A DNA stretch of 64,000 nucleotides from Hymenobacter gelipurpurascens (GCF_900187375.1 NZ_FYEW01000001.1:1922001-1986000); one strand, 5' to 3'. Positions 41,476 to 50,757 are shown, numbered from the stretch's first letter. A program made the numbers and translations. Notes: generated by a model from the letters alone, not told the origin.

Positions 41476-43008
41476 TTAGTAGCCAGGATTTTGCTTTACG
41501 TTAGGATCGATGTCGATATCCGACTGCGGAATGGGCAGCAGCTTCGATTTGCCAATCACAAAGTTGCCGAAGTCCACGTCGCGGGTTTTCAAGTCATCAA
41601 TGCCGGTCTGGTTGTCGAGCAAGCCCCACCGGATGATATCGTACCAGCGCTGACCTTCGCCAGCCAGCTCCCTGGCGCGCTCATTGCGCATCTGCAGCCG
41701 CAGGCTATTCTGAGTGAAGTTGCCAGCCACGAGTGGCGCTAGGCCTACACGCTGACGCACCTGGTTTACCAAAGGCACTGCGGCAGCCGTCTGGCCCTGC
41801 TCATTCAAGGCCTCGGCCTGCAGCAACAGTACATCAGCGTACCGAATCAAGCGGAAGTTGATGCCCGAGGTGAAGTTTTCTGGCGTGGTGCGGGTGCGGT
41901 CATTCAGATACTTGCGCCAGTATTGCTGGCTGTTGTTGTAGCCCAGCTCCGCAAATGTTTTGCCGTAGAAACGGTCGGGGTTGATGTTGCTGATGATGGA
42001 AATGTCGCGGCGCGGGTCGATGCGGTGCTTGGTGGTGCTGCCCGGTGCAAATGCTACCGTGGAGTCCGTGTAGGCATCCAGCAACCAGCGGCGCGGCTGC
42101 ACATCAGAGAACGAATAAATTGGGGGGCCGAAGAAATTGGGCCGGTCGTAGGCTTCCGAGGCCGACGCATTGTCCTGGCCCTGGCCTACGTCGAGCGGCA
42201 GGCCTACGTACTGCACCTCAAACACCGATTCGCTGTTGTTCTCGTTGGTTTCCGTGAAGTTATCGAGGTAGTTAGGCACCAAGGAGTAAGTGTTGGAGCT
42301 GATGACCTGGCCTAGCAAAGCCGAGGCATCGGCCCACCGGCGCTGCTGCATATACATCTTGGCTAGCAACGCCTGCGCGGCACCTTTGGTAGCCCGACCC
42401 CGGTCGGCGCCCGAATACGTAAGCGGCAAGCTTGGAATGGCCGCCTGCAGGTCGGCAATTACCTGGGCCTGCACCTGAGCTGGTGTGGCCTGGGGCGCCC
42501 GCGTCGACACCACCGATTCAGTAATGATCAGGGGCACATTGCCAAAGAACGACTCCAGATCGAAGTACATCAGGGCGCGCACAAACAGCGCCTCCCCTAT
42601 CAGCCGGTTCTTCAGCACCGGATCCATGTCGATTTCGGGCACATGGGTAATTACCTGGTTGGTCCGGTAGATGGTGCGGTAATAGTCGTTCCAGGCAAAT
42701 GACGAGATGAAGAAGTTGTTGTCCGTCTGGATGAAGCGCGTGAAGTTGGCCAGCTCTACAAATGGGCTCTGGCTATACGACTCATCGGAACGGGCCGTGA
42801 TGAACTGCCAGGAGTGCCCATACACAGCGTACTGCTGAATACCTGAATAACACGCATATACCCCCTTGATGGCATCGTCCTGGCTCTTCCAGAATTGCGC
42901 CGTTGAAGGAGCGTTGGGGTTTGTTTTATCCAGCAGTTCCTTATCGCAGCCAGTGGCTAGCAATAAGGTGCCTGCTAGTAGCAGTGCGGGAATTTTATTG
43001 AGTTTCAT
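41476..43008 (-). CDS. SusD/RagB-family outer-membrane glycan-binding lipoprotein
   Basis: A 510-residue surface lipoprotein that works as the lid of the SusC transporter. The lipobox LLATGC ends at Cys21 (MKLNKIPALLLAGTLLLATGCDK), and the SusD opening PNAPSTAQFWKSQDDAIKGVYACYSGIQ follows. Further family patterns are the helical TPR-like segments (RALMYFDLESFFGNVPLI, TKGAAQALLAKMYMQQRRWADA), FRLIRYADVLLLQAEALNEQG and the terminal NERARELAGEGQRWYDIIRWG. It ends PQSDIDIDPNVKQNPGY, a standard SusD C-terminus. The ligand is predicted to be arabino-oligosaccharide from the surrounding enzymes. It lies 63 bp after susC and ends in a strong terminator. Confidence 0.95.
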   Translation of the reverse strand: MKLNKIPALLLAGTLLLATGCDKELLDKTNPNAPSTAQFWKSQDDAIKGVYACYSGIQQYAVYGHSWQFITARSDESYSQSPFVELANFTRFIQTDNNFFISSFAWNDYYRTIYRTNQVITHVPEIDMDPVLKNRLIGEALFVRALMYFDLESFFGNVPLIITESVVSTRAPQATPAQVQAQVIADLQAAIPSLPLTYSGADRGRATKGAAQALLAKMYMQQRRWADASALLGQVISSNTYSLVPNYLDNFTETNENNSESVFEVQYVGLPLDVGQGQDNASASEAYDRPNFFGPPIYSFSDVQPRRWLLDAYTDSTVAFAPGSTTKHRIDPRRDISIISNINPDRFYGKTFAELGYNNSQQYWRKYLNDRTRTTPENFTSGINFRLIRYADVLLLQAEALNEQGQTAAAVPLVNQVRQRVGLAPLVAGNFTQNSLRLQMRNERARELAGEGQRWYDIIRWGLLDNQTGIDDLKTRDVDFGNFVIGKSKLLPIPQSDIDIDPNVKQNPGY

Positions 43009-43071
43009 ACGAAGTAAGAGAAGACGGTTTGACGGTGAGTGGCCTAGCGACGCCGGCCACCCGCTCAGACA

Positions 43072-46000
43072 TTAGAAATTAACCTGTAGGCCACCTGTGT
43101 AGGTGCGCACGTTGGGGTAAGCGCCATCATCGATGCCGCGGCCGTAGAAGCCCGTGCCGGTAATTTCCGGATCGAAGCCCGAGTACTTCGTGAAGGTTAC
43201 CACGTTGCGGCCCGTCACGTACACGCGCACGCTGCCCAGGCTAGGTACCCGGCTCGTCAGAGACTTAGGGAAAGTGTAGCCAATCTGGATGTTCTTCAGA
43301 CGCAGATAGTCGCCGTCTTCTAACCAACGAGTCGTGTTAAACAGAGCATTGGAAGCAGCTGCTAGGCCTAGGTCGCCAGCACCACCACCCTGCAACAGGC
43401 GCGTGTTGGTATTAGATGGGTTTTCGGGCGTCCAGGGCTGCACGTCGCGCTCGTAGTTGTTAGGGCCATCGTAGCGCTGGAGGGCATATTTGGCGCGGTT
43501 GAATACCTGGTTGCCGGTTACGGCTTGTAGGAACACCGATACATCAATGCCTTTGTAGGCGGCATTCAGGTTGAGCCCCATTTGCAGCTTCGGGAAAGGC
43601 GTACCCACAAACACCCGGTCGCGGGTATCAATCACACCGTCGCCGTTGGAGTCTTTGTAGCGCGCATCACCGGCTGAGGCGTAGGGCTGAATCACTTTGC
43701 CATCGGCGTTGCGGTAGTTCTGCACTTCATCCTTCGACTGGAAAATGCCATCGAACGGAATCAGGTAGAAGGCACCCACAGGCTGGCCTACCTGCGTACG
43801 AGTCAGGCCGATGCCATCTGAGAATGACTGACCTTTAGTAGGCACTTGGGTCACCTCATTCTTGATGGTGGTGAGGGTGAAGTCGGCGCCATACGTGAAG
43901 TCGTTACGGTTTTCGTGGTAGCCTAAGGCCAGCTCGAAACCGCTGTTTTTCAGGTTACCTGCGTTCTGGAATACTGCCCCACCGAAGTTGCCGAGGTACA
44001 CCGGAATAACCACTGGAGCCAGCGCCTTCTTGGTTTCTGAAATGTAGTAGTCGGCCGATAGGGTGAGGCGGTTATCCAACAGGCCTAGATCAATACCCGC
44101 GTCTTTGGTGTAGCGTTCTTCCCACTGCAGGCCGGGGCTGCTGAGCGTAATTTGGGCCGAGCCGTTTACGATGTTGCCGTTACTATCTACGTAGTTCACG
44201 TTTTGGTTGATGATGGGCGCCGTCAGGTAGTTTCCGCCGTAAGCGCCGCCTAAGCCATCATTGCCGTTTACACCGTAGCTAGCCCGTAATTTCAGGTTAT
44301 TGACCATCGGCACAGCGGTCTTGAAGAACTCTTCCTCACTAAGACGCCAGGCCACCGAGCCGGCCGCAAAATTCCCCCACCGATCATCCGCCGCAAACTT
44401 AGAGGAACCATCGCGCCGGAAGCTGCCCGAAATCAGGTACCGATTCTTGTAGTCGTAGGTAGCCTGGCTGAAGTAGGAGCGCTTCGAGTTTTCCAGCGTA
44501 GCGCCTCCGCTGACACCTGCTACGGGGCCGGCATCCAGCTCAAAGTAATACTGCGGCACGCTTGTAAAGCCCTGACGCTGTACAGTAGTGTTGTGCTGGC
44601 GATAGCGCTGCTCAGAGTAACCCACCAAGGCGTTGATGTGGTTGTCGCCTAGGCTTTTGGTGAAGTTCAGCGTATTTTCAGTCAGCAGGAACACATCATA
44701 GCCCTGAAACTCACTCAGGAAAGATGTATTAATGGCGGTATTCTGCCGGATGATACCGGCTTGCTGCGCATCAGAGTTACCGTACACATGGCCGTCTAGG
44801 GCCATATTGAGGCGGTAAGATAGGAAGTCGAAAATGGATACATCGGCCGAAATGTTACCGGCAATGCGGTTGTCATTTTGCTTCCGACGTAGCAACGACT
44901 GAGCCCCGATGGGGTTGGTAGCAAACGTGTTGAGTGTGGTAGAACCTGTGCCGAAACCGCCCGGATTCCGGGGGTCATAAACCGGGATGCCGGGCAGCAT
45001 CAGCAACACATCAATGAAAGGAAAGCCGTTGAGCAGAGTGCTGTTTATGTGAGTAAGCTGCACGTTCTCCTGAAACTTGAAGCGGCCTCGCGTCAGGCCT
45101 GAGTTCAGACGCAAACTGTAGCGCTCAAAATTGGGTCCTTTCACGATGCCCTGCTGGTGGAAGTACTCCCCAGAAATCAGGAAGTTGGAGGCGTTTTTCT
45201 CAGCAGTGGTACCTCCCGAGAATGTCACGTTGTAATCCTCGATGCGGCCAGTCTGGAAAAACTCCTTCTGCCAGTCTGTGTCAATAGATGGGTCGAACTT
45301 TCCGCCTGGGCCTTTTACGGCACCGGCCAAGCTGTTTTGGCCGCTATTGAGTGGGTCTAGGCCTGCATTGGCGTAGGCCTGCACCGCCCGGTCGGCCCAT
45401 TCGCTGTTGTTTGTTAGGTCGTAGCGCTTGTAGAGCTGATCAACACCAGCATAGGCGTTGACGCCGATGCTGGGCGCTCCGGCTTTGCCCCGCTTGGTGG
45501 TAATCTGTACCACGCCATTGGCACCTCTTGAACCATAAATGGCGGTAGAAGAGGCATCTTTCAGTACGTTCAGGGTTTCAATATCATTGGGGTTCAGATC
45601 CCGAATGTTATCGGTCCAGAGGCCATCAATGATGAAGAGCGGCGCGCTGCTGGCATTGCCCAGGTTACCAATGCCCCGGATGTTAATTACGGGTGCTTCG
45701 CCTGGGCTGCCGGAACCCTGCACCTGCACACCCGCCACGCGGCCTTGCAGAGCCTGCGTAGCGGTCGCAACTGGTGCCTTCACAGCTTCTTTCACATCTA
45801 AGTTGCTGACAGCGCTGCTCACGTTCTGCCGATCCTGGGCCAGATAGCCCACTACCACCACCTCCGAAAGGGCGCGGTTGTCGGGGGCCAAGGTTACGTT
45901 TACAGCGCTGCGGTTGCTTACAGGCACCTCCTGGGAAGTGTAGCCAACAAAGGAGAAAACCAGCGTACCGTTATCGGGAGCGGTGAGCGAGTAGCGGCCA

Positions 46001-46245
46001 TCTATATCGGTTTGGGTACCGATGGTGCTGCCTTTTACTACTACGTTTACGCCAGGCAAGCCAGCGCCCTTCTCGTCCACTACCCTACCCGAAACCGGGA
46101 TATCAGGCTGCAGGGCTCCCATCGGGAGCCTTGCCGAGAAAGAAGTGGAAGTGGAATTGACCGCGGCTACCAGTGGCTGCAGGGGAAGGCAGCACAGCAG
46201 GGCCGGAAGCGTCATCCGACGCAGTTTGGGTACGGGCTTTTTCAT
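43072..46245 (-). CDS. SusC/RagA-family TonB-linked outer-membrane transporter
   Basis: A 1057-residue outer-membrane beta-barrel that imports oligosaccharides using TonB energy. After a signal peptide (about residues 1-28) comes a carboxypeptidase-regulatory-like domain (VSGRVVDEKGAGLPGVNVVVKG, GTLVFSFVGYTSQEVPV), then a TonB-box-like region (LSEVVVVGY), the plug (AVKAPVATATQALQGRVAGV, IRGIGNLG, PLFIIDGLW, ETLNVLKDASSTAIYGSRGANGVV) and the barrel to the C-terminal aromatic residue (TGGLQVNF). The length is typical of SusC. It has no N-terminal STN domain, so it is not expected to signal to an anti-sigma factor itself. It leads the susCD unit, and two operators 26 bp apart lie 33-74 bp upstream, the strongest operator cluster in the window. 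Predicted cargo is arabinan-derived oligosaccharide. Confidence 0.96.
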   Translation of the reverse strand: MKKPVPKLRRMTLPALLCCLPLQPLVAAVNSTSTSFSARLPMGALQPDIPVSGRVVDEKGAGLPGVNVVVKGSTIGTQTDIDGRYSLTAPDNGTLVFSFVGYTSQEVPVSNRSAVNVTLAPDNRALSEVVVVGYLAQDRQNVSSAVSNLDVKEAVKAPVATATQALQGRVAGVQVQGSGSPGEAPVINIRGIGNLGNASSAPLFIIDGLWTDNIRDLNPNDIETLNVLKDASSTAIYGSRGANGVVQITTKRGKAGAPSIGVNAYAGVDQLYKRYDLTNNSEWADRAVQAYANAGLDPLNSGQNSLAGAVKGPGGKFDPSIDTDWQKEFFQTGRIEDYNVTFSGGTTAEKNASNFLISGEYFHQQGIVKGPNFERYSLRLNSGLTRGRFKFQENVQLTHINSTLLNGFPFIDVLLMLPGIPVYDPRNPGGFGTGSTTLNTFATNPIGAQSLLRRKQNDNRIAGNISADVSIFDFLSYRLNMALDGHVYGNSDAQQAGIIRQNTAINTSFLSEFQGYDVFLLTENTLNFTKSLGDNHINALVGYSEQRYRQHNTTVQRQGFTSVPQYYFELDAGPVAGVSGGATLENSKRSYFSQATYDYKNRYLISGSFRRDGSSKFAADDRWGNFAAGSVAWRLSEEEFFKTAVPMVNNLKLRASYGVNGNDGLGGAYGGNYLTAPIINQNVNYVDSNGNIVNGSAQITLSSPGLQWEERYTKDAGIDLGLLDNRLTLSADYYISETKKALAPVVIPVYLGNFGGAVFQNAGNLKNSGFELALGYHENRNDFTYGADFTLTTIKNEVTQVPTKGQSFSDGIGLTRTQVGQPVGAFYLIPFDGIFQSKDEVQNYRNADGKVIQPYASAGDARYKDSNGDGVIDTRDRVFVGTPFPKLQMGLNLNAAYKGIDVSVFLQAVTGNQVFNRAKYALQRYDGPNNYERDVQPWTPENPSNTNTRLLQGGGAGDLGLAAASNALFNTTRWLEDGDYLRLKNIQIGYTFPKSLTSRVPSLGSVRVYVTGRNVVTFTKYSGFDPEITGTGFYGRGIDDGAYPNVRTYTGGLQVNF

Positions 46246-46277
46246 AGAGAACTGGTGTGGGAATTAAGGTAAATTAA

Positions 46278-46293
46278 ACACAAACGATTGTGT
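46278..46293. promoter_or_regulatory. Putative operator 1 upstream of susC
   Basis: ACACAAACGATTGTGT carries both perfect half-sites (ACACAA and TTGTGT). It is 33 bp before the susC start and 26 bp from operator 2. Confidence 0.8.
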
Positions 46294-46303
46294 TGAAAAT
46301 TCT

Positions 46304-46319
46304 TCACAAACGATTGTGT
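46304..46319. promoter_or_regulatory. Putative operator 2 upstream of susC
   Basis: TCACAAACGATTGTGT matches the consensus at 15 of 16 positions. The 26-bp centre spacing from operator 1 is about two and a half helical turns, so the two sites face roughly opposite sides of the DNA. Confidence 0.78.
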
Positions 46320-46626
46320 ACAGGGAGCAAAAAAAATCTCATTTAAGAGAGGAAGTGGAGTGCCGTACCCAGGTTTTGCGCCAAAAAACCTGTTTTAGGC
46401 CTGTGCACTGGTAACGTGCGAGTAACGTTAAGCAAAACGCAACAAATAACCAATAAATTATCATATCGATAATTTTTCAGAGTAAGCACTTACTACAGCA
46501 TTTGTTGAGCTTCTATCAACTCAAATCATCGTCATTCCAGTGGCCTAGAACCACCCTAACTGATAGAGCCTGACAGCTTATAAATAAATGGGTGTGACGC
46601 TGCTGGCCTACACCTGCGCTAGGCCA
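46320..46626. other. Intergenic region between susC operators and recQ
   Basis: No gene seen. AATTATC (46456-46462) and GATAATT (46468-46474) form an inverted repeat with a 5-base spacer in an AT-rich stretch, possibly another regulator site. Two copies of the TGGCCTAG oligomer (about 46541 and 46617) lie near the recQ 3' end. Confidence 0.5.
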
Positions 46627-48546
46627 CTACCCTAGCCTGCCATCGGGAGCGTAGTGCAACTCACCAAACTCCACCAGTTCCCGAATGGCCTGCAGTACGG
46701 CCGTTGCCTGGCCCGGCTCAAAGCGCGCTACTACCTCACGAGGAGTTTGAGGTGCGGCTTTCACCATGGATACCAGTTGCTCGCGTAGGCCAGTAGCGGG
46801 GGCAGGCTGCTGTTTGGCTTTTTTCTCGGCCAGGCAGAAGTCGCAGATGCCGCAGGCAGCAGCATCCAACTCCCCGAAATACTCCAGCAGCAATTGCTGC
46901 CGACAGCGGCTCTCCGCAGCATACTGTATTACCGATTCGGTTTTGCAGCGGGCCAGCTCCCGAGCCTGGTTCAAACGCTTCTGGTCTAGCGGCAGCTTGT
47001 CGGCATCGTGGCGCGGCGTAGTGAACAGGGCCTGCGGCGACTCGTGCTTGGGCTGATACTGAATGATGCCGGACCGGTGCAGGAACACAAGCATCTTACG
47101 CACATCTACCACGCTCAGGCGCAGGTGCTGGGCCAGGCTGTTCTCCGAAATCCGCTGGAAACCCGCAAACAGTTCGCCCCCATTGAACCGTAGCAGGCTT
47201 TTGATGAGCTGGTCGTGCTGCTGGTTGGCCACCTGAAAACGATACAGGTCGTTGTGGTCGATGGGGATGTGCACGCGGGCAGGGTTGTTCACGGCTTCAT
47301 TCACCTGCACAAACCCTTCGCGCTCCAGCGTACGCAAACTGTTGTGGGCATCCAGCGCCTTAAGGCGGTAGGTTTCGGCAAATTGCTGCAAATCGAAATC
47401 AAAGGCGACTAACTCGCCTCCCCCTACTGCCGTGCGCGAGAAATTGGCCAGCGCCTGATACACGCGCCGCACTGTATCCAGAGGCGGGTAGGCCAGTAGC
47501 GTCCGGCGGCGCAGCTCATCGGCATCGTTGGGGCCGCGCAACAGTACGGCAAAGGCGTATTTCTCGTCGCGGCCGGCCCGGCCAGCTTCCTGATAATACG
47601 CCTCCAGATTATCAGGAGCGTCGAGGTGTACTACGAGGCGCACATCAGGCTTATCGATACCCATCCCAAAGGCATTGGTGGCCACTATGCAGCACGTTTT
47701 GTTCTGCATCCAGTCCTGCTGGGTGCGGGTGCGCTGCTCACTCGGCAGGCCCGCATGGTAGGGCGCCGCCGACATTCCTTGTTGGCGTAAGTAATTCGCG
47801 GCTTCCTCCGTTTGCCGGCGCGTACGAGCGTACACAATGCTGGTTTTATCGGCCCCTACCCCACGCAGCACTTCCAGCATGCGCTTGAGCTTGTCCTCTG
47901 TGCTGAGAACCGAATACGATAGGTTGGGACGTAGAAAACTCTGCTGAAACACCCGATGTGAAGTGCCGAACTTAAGTTTCTCTACTATATCGGCGCGCAC
48001 TTGCTCGGTGGCGGTGGCCGTGAGGGCGATGCAAGGCACGCCGGGCAGCAGCTCGCGCAGCTCCTGAATACGGAGGTAAGGCGGCCGAAAATCGTAGCCC
48101 CATTGGGAAAGGCAATGGGCTTCGTCAATGGCCAGCAGGCTTACCTTCATCTTCGGTGCTCGCGCCCGGAACATATCCGTCAAGAGCCGCTCGGGGCTTA
48201 CATACAGGAACTTCACGGGGCCATACACGCAGTTATCCAGCGTCTGGTCGATTTCCTGGTGGCTCATGCCCGCGTACACAGCTTCCGCCTTGATGCCGCG
48301 CTTGCGCAGGTTTTCCACCTGATCCTTCATCAAGGCTATCAGCGGCGATACTACCAGGCACAGACCTGGCCTAGCCAGCGCCGGTACCTGAAAGCAGATG
48401 CTCTTGCCGCCGCCGGTGGGCAGCAGCGCCAACGTATCCTGCCCCGCCAGCACCGACCTGATAATGTCTTCCTGCATGGGCCGGAACCGGGTATGTCCCC
48501 AGGTTTGGCGCAGTACGTGCAGAATATCATCCGTGGGCTGAAGCAT
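46627..48546 (-). CDS. recQ: ATP-dependent DNA helicase RecQ
   Basis: A 639-residue superfamily 2 helicase that unwinds DNA in recombination and fork repair. Motif 0 is near TWGHTRFRPMQEDIIRSVL. The Walker A is LLPTGGGKSICFQ and the DEAH box is LLAIDEAHCLSQWGYDFRP. Motif IV-VI elements include TSIVYARTRRQTEEAANYL, ATNAFGMGIDKPDVRLVVH and YYQEAGRAGRDEK. The zinc-binding subdomain has CRQQLLLEYFGE and CGICDFC with the expected four cysteines. The C-terminal part is shorter than in E. coli RecQ, with a winged-helix-like section and no clear HRDC domain. It lies alone, downstream of a terminator-bounded phage-like gene on the same strand. Confidence 0.93.
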   Translation of the reverse strand: MLQPTDDILHVLRQTWGHTRFRPMQEDIIRSVLAGQDTLALLPTGGGKSICFQVPALARPGLCLVVSPLIALMKDQVENLRKRGIKAEAVYAGMSHQEIDQTLDNCVYGPVKFLYVSPERLLTDMFRARAPKMKVSLLAIDEAHCLSQWGYDFRPPYLRIQELRELLPGVPCIALTATATEQVRADIVEKLKFGTSHRVFQQSFLRPNLSYSVLSTEDKLKRMLEVLRGVGADKTSIVYARTRRQTEEAANYLRQQGMSAAPYHAGLPSEQRTRTQQDWMQNKTCCIVATNAFGMGIDKPDVRLVVHLDAPDNLEAYYQEAGRAGRDEKYAFAVLLRGPNDADELRRRTLLAYPPLDTVRRVYQALANFSRTAVGGGELVAFDFDLQQFAETYRLKALDAHNSLRTLEREGFVQVNEAVNNPARVHIPIDHNDLYRFQVANQQHDQLIKSLLRFNGGELFAGFQRISENSLAQHLRLSVVDVRKMLVFLHRSGIIQYQPKHESPQALFTTPRHDADKLPLDQKRLNQARELARCKTESVIQYAAESRCRQQLLLEYFGELDAAACGICDFCLAEKKAKQQPAPATGLREQLVSMVKAAPQTPREVVARFEPGQATAVLQAIRELVEFGELHYAPDGRLG

Positions 48547-48690
48547 ACAGCAAAGGTAAGTTGCCCGGTTTACCCATTTACTACTGGCCTACGCTCCGGA
48601 AACTGCAACCGCTGGAGGTTAGGCAGATAAGCTTCTGGACGCTAGGCCACTCCTACTGCTGTACAAAGCTGACGCCTCTGACCAAACATA

Positions 48691-48723
48691 AAAAAGCCCG
48701 ATTCCTAAAAGGAACCGGGCTTT
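48691..48723. terminator. Terminator between the phage-like gene and recQ
   Basis: AAAAAGCCCG...TTCC pairs with GGAACCGGGCTTT around a short A-rich loop, with one mismatch. On the minus strand it follows the stop of the 48745-49557 gene. Confidence 0.75.
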
Positions 48724-48744
48724 CAGTATATGAAGTAAGATAGC

Positions 48745-49557
48745 TTAAGCAGCGGCCGACTGACCATTTTCACGGTCATCGATGGCCTTCTTGAGCTTGG
48801 CAATTGCTTGCGTAGCACGCTCCTCGTCCAGACGGTTGATGTTCAAGAGCATCTTGGTCTTCTCCGGACGAGTGATGACCGGATGATTCAGCAGACGGAT
48901 AATTTCTTCCTTCTGCGAAGCCGAAGCGTAGGCCGTGGCTGGAGTTTCGGTCACAGAAGGCGCAGGGGCCTCAGCAGGCACAGCTTTCATGGCGGCGGGG
49001 GCCTCAGCAGCTACCGGAGCTGGTGCGGTGGCAGGTGCCACTACCATGGCTGGCTGAGCTACTGCTGGTGTGTTGCCGCCATACTCCATTTCCTCCGCAG
49101 GCGTAGGCTCGTAACCAGCAGCCCGAATGATCCAGGCCAGAATGTTGCGGTATGCCTTACCAATTGCCCGGGTCTGGGCCATGCTCATGATGGCAAACTC
49201 CTGATAGAACTTCTTGCCCTGCTCCTTATTAGAGCACACGGCAAAGCCTGCTCCTACCGTATGGCCCGACTTCATGTCGAAGAGGGTCACTTTGGCCTGA
49301 TATTTAATTTCCTGCTCGGTAGAAACATTGATTACGTGGTCGACGATAGGCACAATGCCCAGGCGTGCGCCGGCGTACTGCCAGCCTTCCACGTTCACAA
49401 ATTCCTTACCCTGCACCGTAGTGCTGAGCTTGTTGTCCTTGATGAATTTAGCCAGGTCCGTCGCCAAGTGGAGCGTCTCGTCGGACCGCGAGATATCGTA
49501 GCTCTCCACTTTCGTCTTGCGAACCGGCTCTTTGATGTTCTTGATTGCTTCGCTCAT
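48745..49557 (-). CDS. Phage-like protein of unknown function, possibly recombination-related
   Basis: A 270-residue cytoplasmic protein. The N-terminal domain (about residues 1-150) has FVNVEGWQYAGARLGIVPIV, a KVTLFDMKSGHTVGAGFAVC strand pair, and SMAQTRAIGKAYRNILAWII followed by AGYEPTPAEEM. The pattern V-E-G-W-Q with later S-M-A-Q-T-R-A-x-x-K-A and T-P-A-E-E-M occurs in phage proteins of uncertain role encoded near recombination or replication genes, and I recognise it only at that level. An Ala/Pro/Val-rich linker of about 60 residues follows, then a helical C-terminal domain (QKEEIIRLLNHPVITRPEKT to KKAIDDREN) that also occurs in phage proteins. It is bounded by terminators and lies next to recQ, with no other phage gene around. 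It may be a domesticated DNA-binding or annealing protein. Confidence 0.6.
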   Translation of the reverse strand: MSEAIKNIKEPVRKTKVESYDISRSDETLHLATDLAKFIKDNKLSTTVQGKEFVNVEGWQYAGARLGIVPIVDHVINVSTEQEIKYQAKVTLFDMKSGHTVGAGFAVCSNKEQGKKFYQEFAIMSMAQTRAIGKAYRNILAWIIRAAGYEPTPAEEMEYGGNTPAVAQPAMVVAPATAPAPVAAEAPAAMKAVPAEAPAPSVTETPATAYASASQKEEIIRLLNHPVITRPEKTKMLLNINRLDEERATQAIAKLKKAIDDRENGQSAAA

Positions 49558-49789
49558 GGCGTCTTTCCTTTTAAGTCCTGTAATACCGTATTGCTGTTCG
49601 AGTATATAACTAAACCCGTGCCTAAAAGGTGCAAAAAGCGTTGTTTTTATATGTATTTTTTATAACTGATTATCAGTTAGTTACAAACTATATTTCTAAT
49701 ATTATTAGACAACTACATTTTTTAGGCTTAGTAAGCTCCTGTGTAGTGTAGAACTGCGGCCTTCGCGCTAGTGGCCTAGGCAAAAGAAA

Positions 49790-49825
49790 ACCCTTTCTGC
49801 TGCTTCCGGAAGCAGCAGAAAGGGT
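49790..49825 (-). terminator. 36-bp perfect palindrome, second terminator after lolD
   Basis: ACCCTTTCTGCTGCTTCC followed directly by its exact inverse. On the minus strand it is followed by TTTTCTTTTGCC, a T-rich tail. The rest of 49558-49870 shows only an AT-rich upstream region (49580-49740) that should hold the promoter of the 48745-49557 gene. Confidence 0.7.
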
Positions 49826-49870
49826 ACCCAAATGGTTCGTATCACATCGAACGCATTGCCTAATATGCAA

Positions 49871-49907
49871 AAAGCACATCCGAGACCATACGTCTCGGAT
49901 GTGCTTT
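49871..49907 (-). terminator. First intrinsic terminator after lolD
   Basis: AAAGCACATCCGAGAC pairs perfectly with GTCTCGGATGTGCTTT around CATAC. On the minus strand it ends in GCTTTTTGCAT. Together with the 49790 palindrome it gives two strong stems in tandem. Confidence 0.85.
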
Positions 49908-49952
49908 CAACAGCCTGGCTTACAGAGGAGTTCCCGCCTGCTACTGAGTGGC

Positions 49953-50609
49953 CTAGCCCTCCCAGATGTGGCCGTCTTTCATCGTGATTTTGCGGTCGGC
50001 CATTTCGGCCAGCTGGTCGTTGTGGGTGATGATAACGAAGGTCTGGCCTAGCTCCTTGCGCAATAGAAAGAATATCTGGTGCAGCTCCTGGGCGTTCTGT
50101 GAGTCGAGGTTGCCGCTGGGCTCATCGGCAAAGATGATTTCCGGTGAGTTGATGAGGGCGCGCGCCACGGCGGTACGCTGCTGCTCGCCGCCGCTCATTT
50201 CGGAGGGCTTGTGGTCGGCGCGGCGCTCCAGGTTCAGCATCCCGAGCAATTCGCGGGCCCGCACGCGGGTTTCCTTTTCGGAGCGGCCCGCCAGATAGGC
50301 TGGCAGGCACACGTTTTCGAGAGCCGTGAATTCGGGCAGCAGGTTATGAAACTGGAAGATGAAGCCGATGTGCCGGTTCCGGAACCGCGCCAGATCGGAA
50401 CGGCCCAGGGAGCTCACCGACTCGCCATCGAAGAGCACTTCGCCGGAATCGGGGTTGTCCAGGGTACCCAGAATGTGTAGCAGCGTGCTTTTGCCAGCCC
50501 CGGAAGAACCAACGATGGACACGATTTCCGACTTCTCAATCGTCAGATCGATGCCTTTAAGGACTTCCAGCGTGTTGTAGCTTTTGCGGACGTTGATGGC
50601 TTGCAGCAA
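49953..50609 (-). CDS. lolD: LolD-type ABC transporter ATP-binding protein
   Basis: A 218-residue cytoplasmic ATPase of the LolD/MacB group. Walker A is [13 protein letters not shown] (about residues 34-46), the Q-loop is [20 protein letters not shown], the ABC signature is [15 protein letters not shown], and Walker B is [12 protein letters not shown], with the switch histidine in FVIITHND. [17 protein letters not shown] is the usual LolD wording. It would power release of lipoproteins from the inner membrane or a MacB-like exporter. No permease subunit is adjacent, which is common for Bacteroidota lolD. Lipoprotein sorting would matter for SusD and the other lipoproteins in this window. It is followed by two strong terminators and stands opposite the GH113-like gene. 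Confidence 0.9.
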   Translation of the reverse strand: MLQAINVRKSYNTLEVLKGIDLTIEKSEIVSIVGSSGAGKSTLLHILGTLDNPDSGEVLFDGESVSSLGRSDLARFRNRHIGFIFQFHNLLPEFTALENVCLPAYLAGRSEKETRVRARELLGMLNLERRADHKPSEMSGGEQQRTAVARALINSPEIIFADEPSGNLDSQNAQELHQIFFLLRKELGQTFVIITHNDQLAEMADRKITMKDGHIWEG

Positions 50610-50757
50610 AACAAAGCAATGGTTAGTGAGCCGTAGGTACGGGAAACAAATCTACGGAATGCACAAGAGTTGCCGCGCAGATTGTGCAGATTAGCTTCGC
50701 CGACTGGCCTAGCTCTCTCTAAACGACTAAGTGGCCCGCTCAGATGCCGCTGCCGCT

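Noticed and set aside
49688..49879. 63-residue open frame on the minus strand between lolD and the phage-like gene
   Set aside because: It runs through two terminator hairpins and has no recognisable composition or motif.
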